DNA of 64,000 nucleotides from Anoxybacteroides rupiense (GCF_014196195.1 NZ_JACIDF010000008.1:62001-126000); one strand, 5' to 3'. Counted from the stretch's first letter, positions 17,500-27,466 are shown. The notes: a model not told the origin generated them from the letters alone. A program made the numbers and translations.

Positions 17500-18151
17500 A
17501 CTTTTTCTCCTCTCTCCACTCTGTGTTTTTTGGTTTGTTTTGTTCTTCAAGAAGCGATTGCTCTAGCAGCCTGGTTTCAATTTTTAAATCGAACACATCA
17601 TCCGAAAGGATCGCCAAAAGCTGCTGTTCAGCTGAGCTCTCCAGTTCTTCTAAAAGCTTTTCCGTCTTGCGCAGCGCTTCCTTCATTTCTTCACTGCGAA
17701 CAGGTTGGTGAATAAGATAGGCATACTTTTCAATCATCGTCACTGCCGAATCCAGCTCTTGGATGAAAAATGACTGAGCGACGCGAAACTTTTGCGGCTG
17801 CCGTTCAACCGCTTGAATCATTTTATCCACGGTAGCACTAATGTGTGATATCCGCTGCCACATTACCATTGATCGAATCTTTAAACGCGCCCGCCGCATT
17901 CTTCGCCATTTTTTTCGCGCTTCTGCAAGTTGTGTGCGTATATAGTCTTTTTCTTCTTTTAAGAGATCGCCGGCATGAATTCGCTGCGATCTCCATTTCA
18001 TACAGAAAGAGGTAAGCACCATAGCAGCTGTTCCTGATATAAATGAAAGAAAAAATTGATAATCAAGAAGAAAGAAAACGATCGTGGCTGTTATAAAACC
18101 GACGTTCCACGAAACAAACCACCGCCAAAGGGTCATCAACAATCGTTTCAT
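17483..18151 (-). CDS. XpaC-like membrane protein
   Basis: Protein of 222 residues with two N-terminal transmembrane segments (WNVGFITATIVFFLLDYQFFL and SFISGTAAMVLTSF) and a long helical cytosolic domain, matching the 5-bromo-4-chloroindolyl phosphate hydrolysis (XpaC) family. That name reflects a phenotype, not a known enzyme. ATG 18151 follows GGAAGGGAT. It is cotranscribed with the TelA-like gene. Confidence 0.85.
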   Translation of the reverse strand: MKRLLMTLWRWFVSWNVGFITATIVFFLLDYQFFLSFISGTAAMVLTSFCMKWRSQRIHAGDLLKEEKDYIRTQLAEARKKWRRMRRARLKIRSMVMWQRISHISATVDKMIQAVERQPQKFRVAQSFFIQELDSAVTMIEKYAYLIHQPVRSEEMKEALRKTEKLLEELESSAEQQLLAILSDDVFDLKIETRLLEQSLLEEQNKPKNTEWREEKKYETVR

Positions 18152-18313
18152 TTTTATCCCTTCCTTAAATAAATGGATTATTGATATTATACCATGTCCT
18201 CTCCTTTGATACGAAGCAACTGCGATTTTTGTTTCATTTTCGAAAGTCATAAGACAACTTCAAGCCTGAATATGCTGACTATAGCAAGGATTGCCAATGA
18301 AGGAGATGAAGAA

Positions 18314-18454
18314 TTGAAAATGAAATATATTGATTGGCAAATGTGTGCATTTGTTGGCTTGACGTTGTTACAAGAATATTGGTGTTATTTTAGATTGCCG
18401 CGCATCTATTATTGGTATGCGCTTGAAGATGACGACCATCGCAACGCAGCATAG
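18314..18454 (+). CDS. Small hypothetical membrane-associated protein
   Basis: 46-residue frame beginning TTG at 18314, chosen because AAGGAGATG lies about 8 nt upstream; ATG at 18320 is the alternative. The sequence MCAFVGLTLLQEYWCYFRLPRIYYWYALEDDD has one hydrophobic stretch and many aromatics. It ends 18 nt before the SIMPL-domain gene, so it may lead that transcript. I do not recognise a family. Confidence 0.45.
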   Translation: MKMKYIDWQMCAFVGLTLLQEYWCYFRLPRIYYWYALEDDDHRNAA

Positions 18455-18472
18455 AGGAAAGAAGGTGTTCTT

Positions 18473-19153
18473 ATGCATGATGCTCACCCGTATTCGTATT
18501 ACGCCACACCTTCCGTACCGGGAGCCGCCCCACGCTCGCGAACGATCACCGTCACTGGTCAAGGCATTCTTTATGTGAAGCCGGATACTGTAACGATCAC
18601 ACTTGGTATTCGCACAGAACATACAAACGCACTTGAAGCGCTGTCCAGCAACTCGAAGCGGGTAAACGCCATGATTCAAGCGCTCGAAGCGATCGGCATT
18701 CATAAGGAAGAAATCGATACGATCTCGTTTTCAATTTATCCAAAATATACGTATACAAACAATATCGCGGTGTTAGCAGGATATGAGGTCGAACATCTTT
18801 TTGAAATTACAGTGAAAGATGTAAAAACGGTCGGCATGATTTACGAAGCGGCTGTAACGAACGGAGCCAATATCGCCCGCGAACTGCAATTTAAACTCGC
18901 GCATGAACAGCCCTATTATCAGCAAGCTCTCGCTCTCGCTGTCAAAAATGCTCAAGAAAAAGCGATCGTTCTTGCCCGCACGCTCAGCCTTCCTTTACAC
19001 GACACCCCCATCGAATTAAAAGAGCAAACCATCTCTTCGATTCATCCTTCCCCACAGCCGCGAACGACTGTTCTCGCCGCATCTGCCGCCCCGCCGATTC
19101 AAACACAGGATGTGACGATTACCGCTATTGTTCATGCTGTTTTTACGTATTGA
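18473..19153 (+). CDS. SIMPL domain (DUF541) protein
   Basis: 226-residue protein of the SIMPL/DUF541 family. Landmarks are TITVTGQGILYVKPDTVTITLGI near residue 24, then an IGIHKEEIDTISFSIYPKYTY segment and GYEVEHLFEITVKD. No signal peptide is visible, so unlike many relatives it may be cytosolic. The ATG follows AAGGTG. Family members have been linked to oxidative stress or cell-surface processes, but no biochemical role is settled. Confidence 0.85.
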   Translation: MHDAHPYSYYATPSVPGAAPRSRTITVTGQGILYVKPDTVTITLGIRTEHTNALEALSSNSKRVNAMIQALEAIGIHKEEIDTISFSIYPKYTYTNNIAVLAGYEVEHLFEITVKDVKTVGMIYEAAVTNGANIARELQFKLAHEQPYYQQALALAVKNAQEKAIVLARTLSLPLHDTPIELKEQTISSIHPSPQPRTTVLAASAAPPIQTQDVTITAIVHAVFTY

Positions 19154-19154
19154 A

Positions 19155-19182
19155 GGAGATCCCTTTTGATGGATCTCCCTCT
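19155..19182. terminator. Probable terminator
   Basis: GGAGATCC (19155-19162) / GGATCTCC (19171-19178) between convergent genes; the T-tract is weak (CTCTCTC). Confidence 0.5.
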
Positions 19183-19183
19183 C

Positions 19184-19903
19184 TCAAAATTGGATCTCAT
19201 GTACTCGCTTGCCGCCAAATAAAACCACTTTTTTTGTTTTCGTTTCCTTTTTAGTCGTTATCGTTACTGTGTACAGGCCAGGAAAATAAGGACCGTACTT
19301 CTTCATAAACGGTTCTTTTGTCGGTTTGCCTTGAACGGCTTTACCATCCACAAGCACCGTAGCCTCCTCTTCTTGACGAATAACAAACGAATAAAGAGTC
19401 GGCTCAAACACGTATTGGTGAAACAAAAAAAATTGTTTTTCATACACCTTCATCGTAAAAATGGGCGGTATGGATGTCAGCCCTTTTATATAGACATGCT
19501 TTTCGTTCCATTGCCGCTCCCAATCACGTTCAAGCATCTCATATGCCTTTGGATGCTGATCGACATATGTGAACAAGGGGGCCAACGTTTTTTCGTTCAC
19601 CGTGATTTCCTCGCTCCGAATATAGTTTTTCAATGTGCGCACATCTTTCTTTTTAAGCGCTTGTTCAAATTGATGAACGGCCGCTTCCTTGCTCATTTCA
19701 TTTTTTAGTGCAGCATACCCTTTCATCATCACACCAATAAAAAAACAAAAAACACCCCCCAAAATCGCAGCCCATAAAAACGCTCGATAGCGTTTGTGCC
19801 ACACAATCTGCTTTCGCATCCTTTGGCGCGATGGCACTACTTCTTCTTGACTCACTTGTTCTTGTTCGCTTGTCTCTTCATGATGGCTTTCGTTCTCCCT
19901 CAC
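19184..19903 (-). CDS. TcaA-like single-span membrane protein
   Basis: 239-residue protein with a charged cytosolic N-terminus (EETSEQEQVSQEEVV), one transmembrane helix (AAILGGVFCFFIGVMM, about residues 44-60) and an extracellular part. That part resembles TcaA/YvbJ-type domains, with FEQALKKKDVRTLKNYI, LYSFVIRQEEEATVLVDGK and GPYFPGLYTVTITTKKE. The N-terminal zinc ribbon of TcaA proteins is absent. The family is associated with cell-envelope stress and glycopeptide response; role here inferred only from likeness. Confidence 0.72.
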   Translation of the reverse strand: MRENESHHEETSEQEQVSQEEVVPSRQRMRKQIVWHKRYRAFLWAAILGGVFCFFIGVMMKGYAALKNEMSKEAAVHQFEQALKKKDVRTLKNYIRSEEITVNEKTLAPLFTYVDQHPKAYEMLERDWERQWNEKHVYIKGLTSIPPIFTMKVYEKQFFLFHQYVFEPTLYSFVIRQEEEATVLVDGKAVQGKPTKEPFMKKYGPYFPGLYTVTITTKKETKTKKVVLFGGKRVHEIQF

Positions 19904-19994
19904 GCACTTTCCCCTCTCCCGTTCTGCATTTCTGATTCATTTTTATGACAGAATTAGGGAAAATATGTGAATGAAAGATAAAGGATCGAAGCAT

Positions 19995-20564
19995 TTATTC
20001 TGCAATATATGTACAAGCATGCCAATAAGAAGTGCTCTTGCTTGTACAACATTTCCATCCCTTTTTTATCAACTGTCTTCCTACTAGCTTGTGAAACCAG
20101 CTATGTCCAACAACGACTACCGTTTCGTGAAGTTTCGCATACTCCACGAGAAGCTGGGAAGCCCTCTCAGCACGAACCACTGCTTGTGAATAGGATTCCA
20201 CCCCGGGAGAATACCCGCAAAACCAACAAATTCTCGCCAGCACCAACCATAAAGATACAGGAAGCCGCAAAAAACTGATAGAAGAAAATGGAACAGGCAA
20301 TTCTGCCTCGCGAAATAGTTCGTTTTTTTCCACCGCACACAAAGGAGAAAGATGTTCAGCTGATTGAACAGCACGCGGCAATGCGCTTGTAATGAAAACG
20401 CTGGCCTTCCGAGCTTTCTTCAGTGTCTCGCTGGGAGGCAGATGATCTTGACATATGCCTGCGGCGTCATACGCGGCAATCCATTGAGAAAACTGCGCGG
20501 AATTTATCCATCGCTTCTTTTCCTGCCACACAGATTTTCCGTGACGAATGAGCGTAATCTCCAT
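19995..20564 (-). CDS. Histidine phosphatase family protein
   Basis: 189-residue member of the histidine phosphatase superfamily. The N-terminal RHG box is LIRHGKSVW, a second-strand ITSALPRAVQSAEHL carries the conserved Arg, and the C-terminal catalytic His is in VVVVGHSWFHKL. It is shorter and more divergent than PhoE at 2.7-3.3 kb; the C-terminus is rich in aromatic and Cys residues. Substrate unknown. Confidence 0.8.
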   Translation of the reverse strand: MEITLIRHGKSVWQEKKRWINSAQFSQWIAAYDAAGICQDHLPPSETLKKARKASVFITSALPRAVQSAEHLSPLCAVEKNELFREAELPVPFSSISFLRLPVSLWLVLARICWFCGYSPGVESYSQAVVRAERASQLLVEYAKLHETVVVVGHSWFHKLVGRQLIKKGWKCCTSKSTSYWHACTYIAE

Positions 20565-21202
20565 TCTTCTCCTCCTCTCTGAACGTTTTCTTGCCCGTAT
20601 TCAATCAAACATGAGAAATCATCGATGCAGGAGCCCATTTTTCAGCCAATGAACCTCCCCCGCGTCCCGCTCCAATACATGAGCGTTGCCCGCTACATCT
20701 ATGAGCTTCTCCTTTCCTTCTCACATTCTTTCTTACGATTGCATTCTCTCCTTCTAGCCAAAACGATCATTCTCTATCTTTTTGTGATCATATAAAAATT
20801 TTCCTTATTTGTAAATACATTTAATTTTTTGCTTCATCACTCGCCTGTTAATGTAGATTAACATGTTCTTGTATGATAAAACTTTAGGCCGTTTTCGAAA
20901 GTCGTTGTCATCACGGATCCGTATAACGAAAACGATCGGCAAAATCAGCTGATCATCTGGTCACTTTTCCGTCATGCTTTCCATCCCTTGAAATATTTTC
21001 GCTTTTTTATTGACGTCCATTTTTTCAATCTGAATCTATCCAGTTCCACATCGCTTGAATATAAAAGACAAAAACAGTCTGTCACATAACGTTCAAATAG
21101 ATATGACGATTTTGTGAACGTTAGCGAAACAGGATTCATGTTTTTATAGATTAGTCGTATATTCTCTATGGATCATTTTTAGAAAATCGGGGGAGTTGAA
21201 CA
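20565..21202. other. Long intergenic region
   Basis: About 640 nt with no supported gene. GTTAATGTAGATTAAC near 20850 is a short inverted repeat, and ATAACGTTC ... GAACGTTA around 21087-21125 forms an imperfect spaced repeat upstream of the next gene. No clear RNA family was recognised. Confidence 0.4.
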
Positions 21203-21505
21203 ATGGTTGTTCATGAATTGATCAGCACGGAAGCCATTTTTACGGAAGAGCTAAAAAAAGGGTATCATGTATTATTGCAAAAATATAAAAAAGTAGATGT
21301 AAAGGTATCGGATATCGGTTTTATTCAAGAAATGAAGGACGGAAGTGAAGAGGTTGTCGAAGTTGTTTTCGATCCTGGCAATGAATACTCTTTGGTTCGT
21401 CTTGGTTCATATACATTTGAAAACGGAGCACCTTCTCTCGCTAAAGTGCAACAAACTCTTTTAAAACATCATCGTGATATTTTTGAAGGAGCCGTCTCAG
21501 CTTGA
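21203..21505 (+). CDS. Conserved-looking hypothetical protein
   Basis: 100-residue soluble protein, start ATG 21203 after GGGGGAG. Sequence alternates strands and helices (KVSDIGFIQEMKDGSEEVVEVVFDPGNEYSLVRLG) and has no signal peptide or cysteine motif. A hairpin overlaps its stop codon and acts as terminator. I do not recognise a family. It is convergent with the 2-oxoacid dehydrogenase operon and probably unrelated to it. Confidence 0.6.
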   Translation: MVVHELISTEAIFTEELKKGYHVLLQKYKKVDVKVSDIGFIQEMKDGSEEVVEVVFDPGNEYSLVRLGSYTFENGAPSLAKVQQTLLKHHRDIFEGAVSA

Positions 21506-21520
21506 GACCGCTCCTTTTTG
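21487..21520. terminator. Bidirectional terminator at the operon end
   Basis: AGGAGC-C-GTCTCA (21487-21499) pairs with TGAGAC-C-GCTCCT (21503-21515), followed by TTTTTG. It overlaps the 3' ends of both convergent genes. Confidence 0.8.
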
Positions 21521-22933
21521 TTTCAGCGGTAGAAGGTGAATCGCTTCAGCACCTAGCGCTTCAACTGCTTCCAATAAACCTTCATTGATACTTGGATGCG
21601 GATAAAGTGGAAACTTCCAATCTTCCTCGCGGCCTACCATTTCAAGTCCGATCACTCCGCTTGAAATGAGTTCAATCGTCCCAGCCCCCATCATATGGAC
21701 ACCGAGTACCATTTCACTGTCGGCATCGCTGATCACTTTAATAAAGCCATCTTTTTGTCCGATGATGCTTGCATAGCCGTTTCCAGTGAGCGGAAACTGT
21801 CCAATGCGAACGTCTTTATATTGATCTTTGGCTTCTTCTTCCGTCAGCCCGACGCTGGCAATCGGCGGAATCGAATGAACGATCGTCGGCAAAAACGTCG
21901 TATCTGCTTCTGATTGCTTTCCTGCCATCGTTTCCGCCGCTACTTTCCCTTGCTTAATCGCTTTGACAGCAAGCGCTGGTCCGCCTGTCACATCCCCCAC
22001 GGCAAAAATATGCGGCAACGTTGTTCGAGACTGGGCATCCACGCGAATAAATCCCTCTTCTGTCCGCTCTAGATCAAGACGTTCAATGCCCAATTCTTCG
22101 ATATTCGCTTGCAAACGGCACGAAACAAACAGATGAGACCCCTCAATCGTCACTGTTTCCTGCTCCTTCACAGACAAGGAAACCGTCACTTGTTCGCCAT
22201 CGTTCGCTGCTTTGATCAATCGGCTATTCTTATAGACTTTTACTTTCATTTTTTTAAGCAAACGCTGCAATTCGCGGTTAATCGAAGAATCGAAAGCGAA
22301 ATCATCGGCTTCTAAAATAAGCGACACATTGACACCAAAGGCACGAAAGCTTGTTGCCACTTCAAGCGCTATATAATCACTGCCATAGACGACAAGATGC
22401 TCTGGAAGCTCTTCTAATCCATAAATAGAGTAGGCGTTCAACACACGCTTGTGGTCCACATGGATCGAAGCTGGCGAAACGAGCGAAGCGCCAGTGGCGA
22501 TCATCGCATATCGGAATCGGTACACATCAAACGCATCCCCCTTTTCCACCCCGATCCGATTCTCCGCTAAAAAGAAAGCCGTTCCTTTCATGACTTCAAT
22601 TTTGTTTGCTTTGCAGAGCGCCTCCACACCTTGACGCAACTGACTCATCACTTTTGTTTTATATTGTTGAAGCTTTCCAGGATGGAAAGCCACATGAGCC
22701 CATTCGATCCCCATGTCATTCATGTGCTGAACGCTGGTCATGCTTTGCGCCGCGTGAGCAAACACTTTCGATGGAATACATCCTTTATTTAGACAAACGC
22801 CACCAAGCTCCTCTTTTTCGACTAATGTGACGGTGAGTCCAAGCTGTGCGGCGCGAATCGCCGCATGATATCCCCCGGGACCCGCGCCGATGATAACGAC
22901 ATCACGTTCGTGAGCAAGCTCTCCTACGACCAT
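21497..22933 (-). CDS. lpdA: Dihydrolipoamide dehydrogenase (E3)
   Basis: FAD-dependent E3 subunit of a 2-oxoacid dehydrogenase complex, 478 residues. The FAD-binding motif is VVIIGAGPGGYHAAI near residue 14 and the redox-active disulphide is GGVCLNKGCIPSK. The NAD-binding region carries VVYGSDYIALEVA, in which the usual glycine-rich GxGxxG is altered. HPSINEGLLE supplies the C-terminal His-Glu pair. Its ATG directly follows the E2 stop codon. Last gene of the thioesterase-PheDH-E1a-E1b-E2-E3 operon, it regenerates lipoamide using NAD+. Confidence 0.92.
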   Translation of the reverse strand: MVVGELAHERDVVIIGAGPGGYHAAIRAAQLGLTVTLVEKEELGGVCLNKGCIPSKVFAHAAQSMTSVQHMNDMGIEWAHVAFHPGKLQQYKTKVMSQLRQGVEALCKANKIEVMKGTAFFLAENRIGVEKGDAFDVYRFRYAMIATGASLVSPASIHVDHKRVLNAYSIYGLEELPEHLVVYGSDYIALEVATSFRAFGVNVSLILEADDFAFDSSINRELQRLLKKMKVKVYKNSRLIKAANDGEQVTVSLSVKEQETVTIEGSHLFVSCRLQANIEELGIERLDLERTEEGFIRVDAQSRTTLPHIFAVGDVTGGPALAVKAIKQGKVAAETMAGKQSEADTTFLPTIVHSIPPIASVGLTEEEAKDQYKDVRIGQFPLTGNGYASIIGQKDGFIKVISDADSEMVLGVHMMGAGTIELISSGVIGLEMVGREEDWKFPLYPHPSINEGLLEAVEALGAEAIHLLPLKQKGAVSS

Positions 22934-24211
22934 TTAGATCAACTCCATCAACATCAATTTCGGATTTTCGATTCGTTTGGCAAAATAATTCGTAAATGCG
23001 ACCGCTGTCGCTCCGTCGGCAACGCGATGGTCGAACGACATCGAAAGATTCATCATCGAGCGCACAGCAATTTCATCATTTTCCAGTACGACAGGGCGTT
23101 TTTTCGTTTTATGGAACGCGACAAGCGCCACTTCCGGATAGTTAATGATTGGCGTTGCCCCAATGCTTCCTCCAAGAGGGCCGACATTGCTGATCGTAAA
23201 CGTTCCGCCTGTCATTTCAGCTAATGACAATTGATTTTCCATCGCCTTCTTTGTCAACGCTTTCGCTTCTTCATGAATTTGGCGCAACGATTTCTTTTCG
23301 ATATTTTTAATGACCGGAACAATCAATCCTTCTTCTGTGTCAACCGCAATGCCAAAGTGATGTTCTTTCTCAAGGCGGATGCATTCGTTTTCCTCATCAA
23401 GCTTTGCATTGAAAATCGGGAACTGTTTCAGCGCCAACGAGAGCGCTTTAATGAAAAACGCTGTTGCCGAAATGTTCACATTATGTTCCTTTAATTCCTC
23501 GCGCAACGCAATAAGCTCCGTTACATCGATTTCTTCAAAATGCGTGCAATGCGGAATGGTAAAGAGCGATTGCGTCATTTTTTTCGCGATTTGCTTGCGG
23601 CGGCCACGGAACGGAATGATCATTTCCTCTTTCGTTTCTTCTTTTGTCACCGTAACGGACGCAGGCTCGCGTTCGGCCGCTGGAGCAACTAGCTGTGTTG
23701 CTTGTTCTTGTTGTGTTGGTGCTTGTTGCCCTTGAAGATAGCGATACACATCTTCATCAGTAATGCGTCCTGCTGGTCCTGTTCCTTGAATAAGAGATAA
23801 ATCTATGCCATGCTCACGCGCGATTTTTCTTGTGTATGGCGAAGCAAGAATTCGTTGTGGTTTTGTTTTGCTTTCATTTGTTCTGGCAGGCTCGCCTATG
23901 ACTGGTTCGCTTTCAATTTCGACTTCCGCTTCGACCGTCACAGCGGCCTGCTCCTTCGCTTGCTCATGTCCAACCGCTTCCGTCTGCAAAGACAACAATG
24001 TCGTTCCGACCGCGATTGTTTGACCTTCTGGAACGAAAATGTCAAGGACGGTCCCCGCCGCTGGCGAAGGAATTTCGGCCACCATTTTATCCGTTTGCAC
24101 CTCGACAAGCGGCTGATCGGCTTTTACATCATCGCCTTTTTTGACAAAATAATGGATGACAACCGCTTCGGTCATTCCTTCACCAATATCGTGAAGCTTG
24201 ACTTCCAACAT
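22934..24211 (-). CDS. 2-oxoacid dehydrogenase E2 acyltransferase
   Basis: Lipoate acyltransferase core of 425 residues. A single lipoyl domain has the modified Lys in VQTDKMVAEI near residue 43. A peripheral subunit-binding domain follows (ASPYTRKIAREHGIDLSLIQGTGPAGRITDEDVYRYL, about 124-160). The catalytic domain has SMSFDHRVADGA with the active-site His and Asp near the C-terminus. A Gln/Pro/Glu-rich linker separates domains. It transfers the acyl group from E1-lipoyl to CoA. With PheDH in the same operon and paa genes nearby, phenylacetyl-CoA is a likely product; branched-chain acyl-CoAs are the alternative. Confidence 0.92.
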   Translation of the reverse strand: MLEVKLHDIGEGMTEAVVIHYFVKKGDDVKADQPLVEVQTDKMVAEIPSPAAGTVLDIFVPEGQTIAVGTTLLSLQTEAVGHEQAKEQAAVTVEAEVEIESEPVIGEPARTNESKTKPQRILASPYTRKIAREHGIDLSLIQGTGPAGRITDEDVYRYLQGQQAPTQQEQATQLVAPAAEREPASVTVTKEETKEEMIIPFRGRRKQIAKKMTQSLFTIPHCTHFEEIDVTELIALREELKEHNVNISATAFFIKALSLALKQFPIFNAKLDEENECIRLEKEHHFGIAVDTEEGLIVPVIKNIEKKSLRQIHEEAKALTKKAMENQLSLAEMTGGTFTISNVGPLGGSIGATPIINYPEVALVAFHKTKKRPVVLENDEIAVRSMMNLSMSFDHRVADGATAVAFTNYFAKRIENPKLMLMELI

Positions 24212-24229
24212 TTCCTATACCCCCTCCAA

Positions 24230-25225
24230 CTAAAACTTCACTGCTTTCTCAATTGCGTGCAATACCCGTTCTGGTGTCGGCAAATAGTAATCCTCAAGCG
24301 CAAAAAACGGCACAGGGACATCAAAACCCGTCACTCGCTCAACGGGCGCTTTTTGATATAAGAATGATGTATCGTTGATAATTGAGACGATATCGTTGGC
24401 CACTCCGCCTGTCGCGTGCGCTTCCTGAACGATGACCGTGCGCCCTGTTTTTTGTACTGATTCGGCGATGAGATCCCGATCAAGCGGATAAAGGGTGCGT
24501 AAATCAATGACATCGGCTTGAATACCTTTTTTCGCCGCTTCCTCCGCTGCTTTCATGGCTACCGGCACCATCGCTCCCCAAGCGATAACCGTCACATCGT
24601 CCCCTTCACGCAACTTTTTTCCTTTGCCAATCTCAATCGTATATTTTCCTTCCGGCACTTCCTCGCGAGATGAACGATAGCATCTCATCGGTTCTAAAAA
24701 TAAAACGGGATCCGGATCCTCGATAGCCGCGATCAGCAACCCTTTTGCATCATACGGAGTCGATGGGCAAACGACTTTGATTCCCGGCATATGGGTAAAT
24801 AGGGCTTCGGTGCTATCACAGTGGATTTCGGGTGCGCGCACTCCCGCCCCATACGGCGCACGAATGACTATTGGCACCGTAAAATGTCCCATTGTCCGCG
24901 AACGGATTCGAGATGCATGTGTCATAATTTGTTCATAGGCTGGATAAATAAATCCTAAAAATTGAATTTCAACAATCGGTCGGAATCCGTTAACCGCCAT
25001 GCCGATGGCCGCGCCCGTAAATCCCGCTTCACTTAATGGCGTGTCGATCACCCGATCTTCTCCAAATTCCGCTTGCAGCCCGTCAGTGGCGCGGAATACT
25101 CCGCCGTTTTTGCCGACATCTTCTCCAAGCACAAGGACATCATCCCGTTCACGCAACATGGTCCGCATCGCATCTGTCACTGCCTGAACAAGCGTCAACG
25201 TATTTGTTTTAACCGCCATTGTCAT
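24230..25225 (-). CDS. 2-oxoacid dehydrogenase E1 beta subunit
   Basis: Thiamine-diphosphate-dependent decarboxylase beta subunit, 331 residues. Typical stretches are VLGEDVGKNGGVFRATDGL, DTPLSEAGFTGAAIGMA, and the C-terminal transketolase domain with AHATGGVANDIVSII. It pairs with the alpha subunit encoded just upstream. The ATG at 25225 overlaps the alpha stop as ATGA and follows GGGGGAG, so the annotated start is firm. Substrate class (aromatic versus branched-chain 2-oxoacid) cannot be read directly. Confidence 0.92.
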   Translation of the reverse strand: MTMAVKTNTLTLVQAVTDAMRTMLRERDDVLVLGEDVGKNGGVFRATDGLQAEFGEDRVIDTPLSEAGFTGAAIGMAVNGFRPIVEIQFLGFIYPAYEQIMTHASRIRSRTMGHFTVPIVIRAPYGAGVRAPEIHCDSTEALFTHMPGIKVVCPSTPYDAKGLLIAAIEDPDPVLFLEPMRCYRSSREEVPEGKYTIEIGKGKKLREGDDVTVIAWGAMVPVAMKAAEEAAKKGIQADVIDLRTLYPLDRDLIAESVQKTGRTVIVQEAHATGGVANDIVSIINDTSFLYQKAPVERVTGFDVPVPFFALEDYYLPTPERVLHAIEKAVKF

Positions 25226-26292
25226 CGGATACTCCCCCGTTTCCATGCATTATATTCATTCTTTTGTTGTTCAATCGTCCACGTTGGCTGAGCGAATACG
25301 TAATCAAACATATCGTCCGATTTGGCTTCTGGGTAGTTTTCCATTTCTGTTATTGCTTGCTCGACTTCCCGGCCCACTTCTTCTTGAACCGATTGTGCCC
25401 ACGTTTCATCCCAAAAGCCTTCTCGTTTCATGAATCGCTCAAGACGCTGGATTGGATCAGCCAGCTCGCGACGCTTTTTGCTTTCATCTTGATTGCGGTA
25501 TTTTGTCGGATCATCCGCTGTTGTATGTGCCCCATATCTCCATGTGATTGCTTCAATGAGCGTTGGTCCTTCACCATTTCTTGCCCGTTCAAGTGCTTTC
25601 TGTGTTTCAAAATATACCGCGAGCACATCATTTCCGTCGACGCGAACACCCGGAATATCGTATGCTAATGCTTTTTGCGCGATCGTTTGCGAATTCATTT
25701 GTTTTGTTATCGGCACAGAAATCGCATATTGATTATTTTGATTGAAGAAGACAACGGGCGCTTGAAAGACGCTGGCAATATTTAAACCTTCATGGAAATC
25801 TCCTTCCGATGTCGCTCCGTCTCCAAAATAAACGATGGCCGCATTTTTTGTTCCTTTTCTTTTTTCTGCATACGCTGCACCCGCTGCATGCGGCAATTGC
25901 GTCGCAATCGGCACGCTTGGCGGGAAGATTTTCTTGCCGTTTGGCGGAACGCACCCTTCGTTTCGACCTCTCCAATACAGCAAAATGCGGGTTAACGAAT
26001 GGCCAAACGTCATCGTTGCCCCATGATCGCGATAGGTCGGAAACAACCAATCATCATCCTTTAGCGCGAGTGCACTGCCGACTTGCGCTGCCTCTTGTCC
26101 TTCATACGGCGCATACGTTCCGATTCGTCCTTGCCGCTGAAGGCTGACACATTTTCGGTCGAACGTTCTTGTGCGCATTAAATGGCGGTAAAAGGTCATG
26201 GCCAATTCTTTTGTGATTTGTTCACGGTATTCTGTCATTACAAGTTCCCCATCGTTATTCATCACTTGAATCATTGGAAATTGCTGTTCCAT
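25222..26292 (-). CDS. 2-oxoacid dehydrogenase E1 alpha subunit
   Basis: 356-residue E1 alpha subunit. The thiamine-diphosphate motif is GDGATSEGDFHEGLNIASVF...NQNN near residues 155-180, and the phosphorylation-loop region is RYGAHTTADDPTKYR. It decarboxylates a 2-oxoacid and passes the acyl group to the lipoyl arm of E2. It follows the phenylalanine dehydrogenase gene by 25 nt. The operon therefore couples amino acid deamination to oxidative decarboxylation. Confidence 0.92.
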   Translation of the reverse strand: MEQQFPMIQVMNNDGELVMTEYREQITKELAMTFYRHLMRTRTFDRKCVSLQRQGRIGTYAPYEGQEAAQVGSALALKDDDWLFPTYRDHGATMTFGHSLTRILLYWRGRNEGCVPPNGKKIFPPSVPIATQLPHAAGAAYAEKRKGTKNAAIVYFGDGATSEGDFHEGLNIASVFQAPVVFFNQNNQYAISVPITKQMNSQTIAQKALAYDIPGVRVDGNDVLAVYFETQKALERARNGEGPTLIEAITWRYGAHTTADDPTKYRNQDESKKRRELADPIQRLERFMKREGFWDETWAQSVQEEVGREVEQAITEMENYPEAKSDDMFDYVFAQPTWTIEQQKNEYNAWKRGSIR

Positions 26293-26317
26293 CCCATCAC
26301 CCTCTTTTCTTCATTAT

Positions 26318-27454
26318 TTACAGACGAATATCCCATTTCGGACGCTTTTTATGAGAGAAGAAATTGTTTCTTCTGCTTCGCATTTCCAGCCGCTTTTCAC
26401 AGAAGCGGTTCGCAGCTTCGATCGTTGTAAGTTGTTCATTTTCCGCTTGTGTATAAATATCAAGAAGCGTCGAATAAATCGCTTTCGTCTTTTGCAGCAC
26501 GCGTTCTTTATTTGGGCCGTATAATTCATCCGATACTTGAATGAGGCCACCTGCATTGACAATATAATCCGGCGCGTATAAAATGCCTCTTTCTTGCAGC
26601 ATCTGACCATGCCGTACATCAAGCAATTGGTTATTGGCAGAACCGACAATGGCTCTTACTTTAAATGCATCAATGGTGTCGTCGTTGACAACATTTCCAA
26701 AAGCACATGGCACAAACACATCCGCATCGGTTCGGTATATTTCGTCACCTTGTACCACTTTTACCGAGCCGCCGATTTCTTTCGCATAGGAAACAATCGA
26801 ATCAACAGCCGCTTGGTTAATGTCGCAAACATAAAGGTTGGCACCTTTTTCTAACAGCTGCTCTGCCACCTTATAACCAACCTTGCCAAGCCCTTGAATC
26901 GCATACGTTTTGCCTTGGAGGTCGTCGCTTCCCCATAACGCTTTGTTCGTCGCTTGCAGGCCGTAAATCACACCCAACGCTGTCGGAACGGAGGAGTCAC
27001 CGCTTCCGCCATACTCTTGCGGCACACCGACGATACAGTCCGTTTCCTTCATCGCATGTACGAAATCTTCTGGAGTTGTCCCCATATCTGTTCCTGTATA
27101 GAAACGGCCGTTTAACGATTCAACAAACTGGCCCAGCGCTCGAAACAATTCCGGTGTTTTATCTTTATTCGGATCACCAATGATAACCGCCTTTCCTCCA
27201 CCAAAATCGACATCGGCCGCAATGCATTTATACGTCATTCCTTTTGAAAGGCGAAGCACATCAAAAAGCGCTGCATCAACAGTAGGGTACGGCTGCATAC
27301 GACAGCCACCGAGAGCCGGCCCTAACGTCGTATTATGAATGGCAATAATCGCTTTCAAGCCTGTTTGTTCGTCATTGCAAAAAATGACTTGCTCATGCTC
27401 CTTCATTTGTGTAAATAAATCAATGGATTTCCATTCATTTGTAACCGCATTCAT
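26318..27454 (-). CDS. Phenylalanine dehydrogenase (Glu/Leu/Phe/Val family)
   Basis: NAD-dependent amino acid dehydrogenase of 378 residues. The catalytic Lys regions are GPALGGCRM and [24 protein letters not shown]; the Rossmann motif is [16 protein letters not shown]. It resembles what I recall of Thermoactinomyces phenylalanine dehydrogenase more than leucine dehydrogenase: GGCRM rather than [33 protein letters not shown] and IVGSANNQL. It would convert L-Phe to phenylpyruvate and ammonia. The neighbouring decarboxylating complex and paa genes agree. A broader specificity for branched-chain amino acids cannot be excluded. Confidence 0.85.
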   Translation of the reverse strand: MNAVTNEWKSIDLFTQMKEHEQVIFCNDEQTGLKAIIAIHNTTLGPALGGCRMQPYPTVDAALFDVLRLSKGMTYKCIAADVDFGGGKAVIIGDPNKDKTPELFRALGQFVESLNGRFYTGTDMGTTPEDFVHAMKETDCIVGVPQEYGGSGDSSVPTALGVIYGLQATNKALWGSDDLQGKTYAIQGLGKVGYKVAEQLLEKGANLYVCDINQAAVDSIVSYAKEIGGSVKVVQGDEIYRTDADVFVPCAFGNVVNDDTIDAFKVRAIVGSANNQLLDVRHGQMLQERGILYAPDYIVNAGGLIQVSDELYGPNKERVLQKTKAIYSTLLDIYTQAENEQLTTIEAANRFCEKRLEMRSRRNNFFSHKKRPKWDIRL

Positions 27455-27466
27455 TCCCTCTTCCTC

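Noticed and set aside
26318-27454. Leucine dehydrogenase as the primary call
   Set aside because: Several diagnostic stretches fit phenylalanine dehydrogenase better, and the genomic context agrees; kept as an alternative.
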